Source of the DNA: Cyathus striatus
Taxonomy: Eukaryota > Basidiomycota > Agaricomycetes > Agaricales > Nidulariaceae
Direction of reading: 5' to 3'
DNA: 64,000 nt
NCBI GenBank assembly: GCA_025738555.1
Contig: JAOVFP010000022.1
Coordinates: 1,612,001 to 1,676,000 of the forward strand
Positions 59,755 to 64,000 of this stretch are shown one piece after another. The notes under the pieces were generated by a model. That model did not search any database, had not been told where the DNA came from, and saw only the letters and a program-made list of their open reading frames with translations. Numbering within the stretch: the stretch's first letter is position 1; every line of letters begins with the position of its first letter. Made by a program: the position numbers and the translations under genes.

Positions 59755-59892
59755 CATGACTGTAAACTGGTTCAACTGAATGTCACTTTCGTGTGACTGA
59801 TGATCTCGAAGATCTACATGATAGCATCCACTACAGGTCTCATTACAGAACACCGATCAGTACATGACAGCTGAAAACCCGCCGTGATAACA
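59755..59892 (-). repeat. Dispersed repeat, inverted partner of 42858-42990
   Basis: The complement reads CACGGCGGGTTTTCAGCTGT, CATGTACTGATCGGTGTTCT, GAGACCTGTAGTGGATGCT and GATCATCAGTCACACG, colinear with 42858-42990 over about 130 bases. It lies 26 bases beyond the stop codon of the DUF6533-like gene. Confidence 0.75.
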
Positions 59893-59917
59893 ATCTCTGT
59901 TATTCTCTTTATACGCA

Positions 59918-61676
59918 TTATGCTCCCAATCTTTCGTTAAAGGTCGTCATCTCGGTGTCGACAGTTCCGCGTTGTCTTTTAAATATCCAACTACTAACCC
60001 CGCTATTACCAACAGAGAATGAAGCCGATTCACCTAAGGTTGAATTGGGATTTCGATTGCTATAATGGATCGTTCGCACAGAAATAAGTAGGCGACTTGC
60101 AAATATGCTTGGAAGAACGAATGCAAACGAAGTGCCTAGTTCATTTAGAGTGAGCTGATGTTGCAGGTATATGAGTAAATTATAATGTTTGATAAGAGAA
60201 ATAATGAATTGAATTCGTACCCGATTGTTCCACCACAACACAGCATTTCCGACGTAGATCCAAAATATGCTAGAGAGTGGGCTAAATAATCACTCCATAA
60301 TATGGACTTGAGATCTTACACGATAAAATAAAGTACCGATTGTCTAGTGAGCTTTTGCATTAGACGTCCTCCTCCAGTAGCCTGGCGATGATCCCATGCC
60401 ATGCGAAGGGCTAGTAGGAGAAGAATTGTTTCGGTAACAATAATGGCAATCCAGTAGTATACTACCCAGTGAGTTCCATCTTCTGGGTCCCCATCCGCAC
60501 AGATAGTCACTACAGGGAATGGCTGATTTGTCCCTAAGGAACTGTCACAACCTAGTTGTAAACAATCAGAACATGGCGAGCGTACCAACTAGTTTAGCGT
60601 TTGGAATTCCGAAGAAACATCCCATTGTAACTGCCTCACCCAAAGTCAAAAATGCCTAAAGTTGAAGATGCATGACTTTGAATTATACATATAAAAGTTC
60701 ATAAGTAATCCACTTACGAAGAGCGCCAGCATTTCTTTCGTATTGCCATACATCGCCCACAGTCTCAGCTGCAGTATAACTACATGCATTTAGATTGAAA
60801 TCTTGATAAGATTTTACATGAACTCACTATGGGTTGTAATGGTTTGTAGACTTGCACCTGTATCTTGCCAGTGAAAGAATCTCAGACCTGCGAAGGAGAA
60901 GCGAAATATTAGAAACCATGTAGGCTAATGTAGTCAGGTACGCACATCTGTACAATAAACACTGATTATGGTTAATGCTCCGAAAGATAGGTGGTTCTTA
61001 CGTCTTTCCTGGCCGTTAGTTCTTTTTCTAACATAAATTAGTGATACGTACTATAAGGGAAGGATGTGGTAGCATGAACACTACGCCAAAATTAGAGTGA
61101 TGTTTCTGTGAAATGACGAGATCTATACCAACCAACAGCATTGGATCTTAGGATTTTCCTTCGTTAGTGCAACTAATTGTAGAGGTATGAATAACGTACA
61201 TGTTGAAAATTAAGCTGTAGTATCGGTTCTGATGAAACAGAAGGTGAGTGTGGATCTTGCCTGCTCAGCTTAGAAGACAGTTATACCCATAGAAAGAGAC
61301 ATTTCCCAAAGGACCAACGATGATTCTTTGTAAAACTTATGCTTAGCGTCCTGAATACTTTAAATGAACACAGCGTACCCAAAATAAGTTAACCTGTGGC
61401 TGTCGTTAGAGGTCTTAATAGAATAATTGATTGCTTCCACCCACTTCAGAATCGAGCTGCAGAACTAGCGCAGTTGTATTTCAGCACAGCACTGAAGTTG
61501 AAAGGAGTGACCGGAGGTCCGGACATACAGTATTCATATGTAATGAGAGCTGCGGAGCACACTATGAGCCGAATATAATGAGCCATTACTGTAAACATGG
61601 AAAAAATGTGGAATAAATACGTACAATATGCGTTTCGCTCCCAACCAGCTTGAATTACGGGCTCAAAACTTGGCAT
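59918..61676 (-). CDS. DUF6533-like seven-helix membrane protein
   Basis: ATG at 61674-61676 (MPSFEPVIQAGWERNAY) splices to LMAHYIRLIVCSAALITYEY, the usual DUF6533 start. From about 60900 downward several exons join in frame: GLRFFHWQDTGASLQTITTH, ILQLRLWAMYGNTKEMLAL, AFLTLGEAVTMGCFFG, CDSSLGTNQPFPVVTI, VVYYWIAIIVTETILLLLAL, IFWIYVGNAVLWWNN and LTLNELGTSFAFVLPSIFAS, ending NERLGA. These give helices and a cytosolic Ser-rich tail. The role is unknown; the fold resembles 7TM receptors. Exons between about 60950 and 61480, expected to hold the LDREVE-type motif, could not be joined without stops (LDSEV is visible near 61460), so that part may be decayed or use splice sites I missed. Confidence 0.65.
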
Positions 61677-64000
61677 TGTTGCTTCTAGAGAAGGTATCCG
61701 AATCCTCTTAATATATATACTTACATGCGCCTTCACGAGCGCGACGTTCACAGGCATTTCAAACGATAAGGCAACGAGAACATTCACATGACTATAGTTA
61801 GAAGCCAATCCACAACGAACTTAAAATTACATGTTGTCTAGAATATCATGACGATGATTGTATCAGGATAGTTATATAGTACTTAAGGTTCTGTAATGTA
61901 CAAGATAATAATATATTTGCGTAGAAGTCAATCAGGTCAGTCTACAGCTCAAGGTGAAGCACAAGGATAGTACATGATGAAAGATTTATATGTTTAGATG
62001 TCTGTCATGCCAGACTGTCATTAGACGAATATGGCAATCATCAAGTTTCATTCGTCCACATTACCTTGCAACTTAATAGCTGAAGCCTGACATTTTCAGA
62101 ATTCCTCTTTTCATTTTTTGCCGCTATTTAGTACCTCTCTCTAAACCTATATTAATATGATCAATAGGTGAACACGGACAGTGCCTACTTATAAAGTCCG
62201 TTATCACCAACCAGAGACCGCGCTAACCTCCGAGATCACTCCAAGTGAATGATATCAACAGTCTGTATACGTAAGACTACTTAAAGCTATATTTCCCGCG
62301 GAGATATATATATATATGTATACGTCTAATATAAATTGAAAGATTATTCACTATGGCAAGACAAATATCGGTTGTTGCGCAACAAGCCTAATTCACTATA
62401 TTTTGACCGTGTCATTAAATGTGGTAACAGAGTTTTGTTGGAGGCATTTGCTGTACATAAAATATGAAATGTGTATATTCAATATATTCCTATCGTGCTT
62501 CTTGTTGGCCGATCAAACTGATAGCAGCTGATAACACAGTGGGTAATTGAGTTGAAACATTAATGCATAATTTTATCAATGTGAAGGCAGTGCGCTTCTG
62601 TGATATAGAAGTTACCACCTCATGGTAATCACCACTATTACCACCCCAGCGGCAGCGCCCTTTCATCCAACTTCCATCTGTCTTCCGGTTGAACAACGAG
62701 TTAGCAAACAATTGATTACAGACGGATGCTGTCTACTACAGAAATATGTTTCTCATTAAGTGTAACGAAGAAAAATTACTATGAATTTGTCGTGGTCTTC
62801 TGCCTCCTTTAAAATTACAAGCTACATACACATGCGCTATCCACGCCTGAGAAATAATGTACAAGCGGCTGCCCATGGATTGTGCGCCACATTTGCGTCA
62901 AAACTGTAATTTGTACCAAATTTCTAAATGTTAAGAAATTAAGGTATAAGCGTTGTCGAAGCCCGATGTCGACATGTCAACCACAATCGTATAGCTCACA
63001 ACTAAGCACCTGCTCCCATGGAGCGCTCACTAAAGTACACCTTGCATGCGACAGAAAAGACATAAATAAACCACCATGTGCTAGGTACTAGCGACAATAT
63101 ATATAGGTTTAGCAGCCACATAACACATTCCCATAAAATCGACTATGAACCTTAAACGTATATTGATTTCCGTAGGTCTCCTTCCTTACTTATATGTGGG
63201 CTTCGCAAGATAGATGAACGCAAAATGGAAGGCTGCCAACGACCTCTAGTATTATCCTCGGCACAAATTGAAGACAAGTTGGAACTTAATGTCAATAATG
63301 ACAGCCCCTTTTGTATATTCGCGTTTCTACGAGTTGTGGAGAGTAACAATATTTATTTGGTAAAACTTCTGCGGTTTGGTTCAACGACCTCAGATTGTTT
63401 TGCGCTGGCATGCCCTAGACTTGACCCAAGTAGTCTGCCACCCTCTCAGGTGTTCATGTGGCACGAACGTGGGATCTGTTTAATTGCTGCCAGGCGTCTG
63501 CTCTCATCTGCTTCATGAATCTCCGATGATTTTCAAGCTGCGTTCTAGTCGTAGACCTTCGTAGACTGGTAGATTCTATCATCAGATTGTGGCGGACAGT
63601 GGTGGGAATTGAGTGGAAAGCATTATGACTACTTAAGAAGTTAACAGCGCCCATACCGCGCACTTCATATTCAGAAGGAAAGAGATATGGTTATTTGTCG
63701 ATTTCATAAACTGTAGATTGTAATATATAAGATTCAAGTTGTTCGATGCTAAGTTCGATTCCGAGCAATGTTCCCGTGGCGGAAGCATTCGTGCCGCTAA
63801 TTATCAATGGGGGGTGAACCAAACAAACGACCCCTAAATACGCGTGGATGAAGTTGAGCAAAACGCTCAGGTTCGTTCCTCAGATAAGAAAAGGAAGCTT
63901 ATAATCCTTAAGTACCCAATCACTAGCACTCCTAGCAATAATGAGATTAACTCTAGGTGCAAATATTCATCTTCCAGCAATTTCCCATACCCACGCCCTT
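61677..64000. other. No supported gene
   Basis: This AT-rich region has scattered short frames. The best is 63225-63518 (+, 97 codons, MEGCQRPLVLSSAQIEDKLE), with an ATG but no family I recognise. A TA dinucleotide run lies near 62304-62318. Nothing else stands out on either strand. Confidence 0.4.

Noticed and set aside
1..64000. CRISPR array, bacterial operons, riboswitches
   Set aside because: Intron-rich genes and fungal families show a eukaryotic nuclear genome. The repeats seen are not regularly spaced with unique spacers.

Overview
This is a eukaryotic window, almost certainly from an agaricomycete (mushroom-forming basidiomycete). Genes are split by many short GT-AG introns of about 40-65 bases. 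The protein families seen are typical of that class: DUF6535 and DUF6533 membrane proteins, the agaricomycete BTB family, Tnp2-type and MULE-type transposases, and a DUF6570-type RepHel Helitron. All calls come from reading and hand-splicing the sequence; no database search was run.

Layout. 1-2.2 kb: tandem repeats and a small acidic gene. 2.2-17.8 kb: two paralogous WD40 genes in opposite orientation, each ending in a predicted C-terminal membrane helix, flank a transposon-rich block. That block holds a proline-rich gene with duplicated exons and two in-frame stops, a short gene, a long Tnp2 (CACTA/EnSpm-like) transposase and an F-box gene. A second relative of the short gene follows the right-hand WD40 gene. 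18.7-24 kb: a BTB/POZ gene, two MITEs with TA target duplications, and an intact NMN adenylyltransferase-like gene (POF1 type). 24.7-32.8 kb: one gene of about 8 kb on the minus strand encodes an N-terminal DUF6535 membrane domain and a long HEAT-repeat tail built from tandemly duplicated exon pairs. 33-42.7 kb: decayed copies of the NMN adenylyltransferase locus. One copy is cut in two by a 5.6-kb segment that carries a MULE-like transposase gene with a possible ubiquitin-like N terminus. 43.4-46.8 kb: a decayed WD40 inositol-polyphosphate 5-phosphatase gene, followed by a TIR element of about 950 bases. 46.8-55.5 kb: a Helitron with a clear 3' end, a RepHel gene and a divergently oriented accessory gene. 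56-59 kb: an AMP-binding enzyme pseudogene and two more copies of the Helitron accessory family. 59.9-61.7 kb: a DUF6533-like seven-helix membrane protein. 61.7-64 kb: nothing I can support.

The genes do not form a pathway. The window reads as host genes of rapidly evolving families (WD40, F-box, BTB, HEAT) scattered among nested transposable elements. The best candidates for something undescribed are the tail-anchored WD40 pair, the exon-module HEAT receptor-like gene, the Helitron-linked protein family and the ubiquitin-like/MULE fusion.
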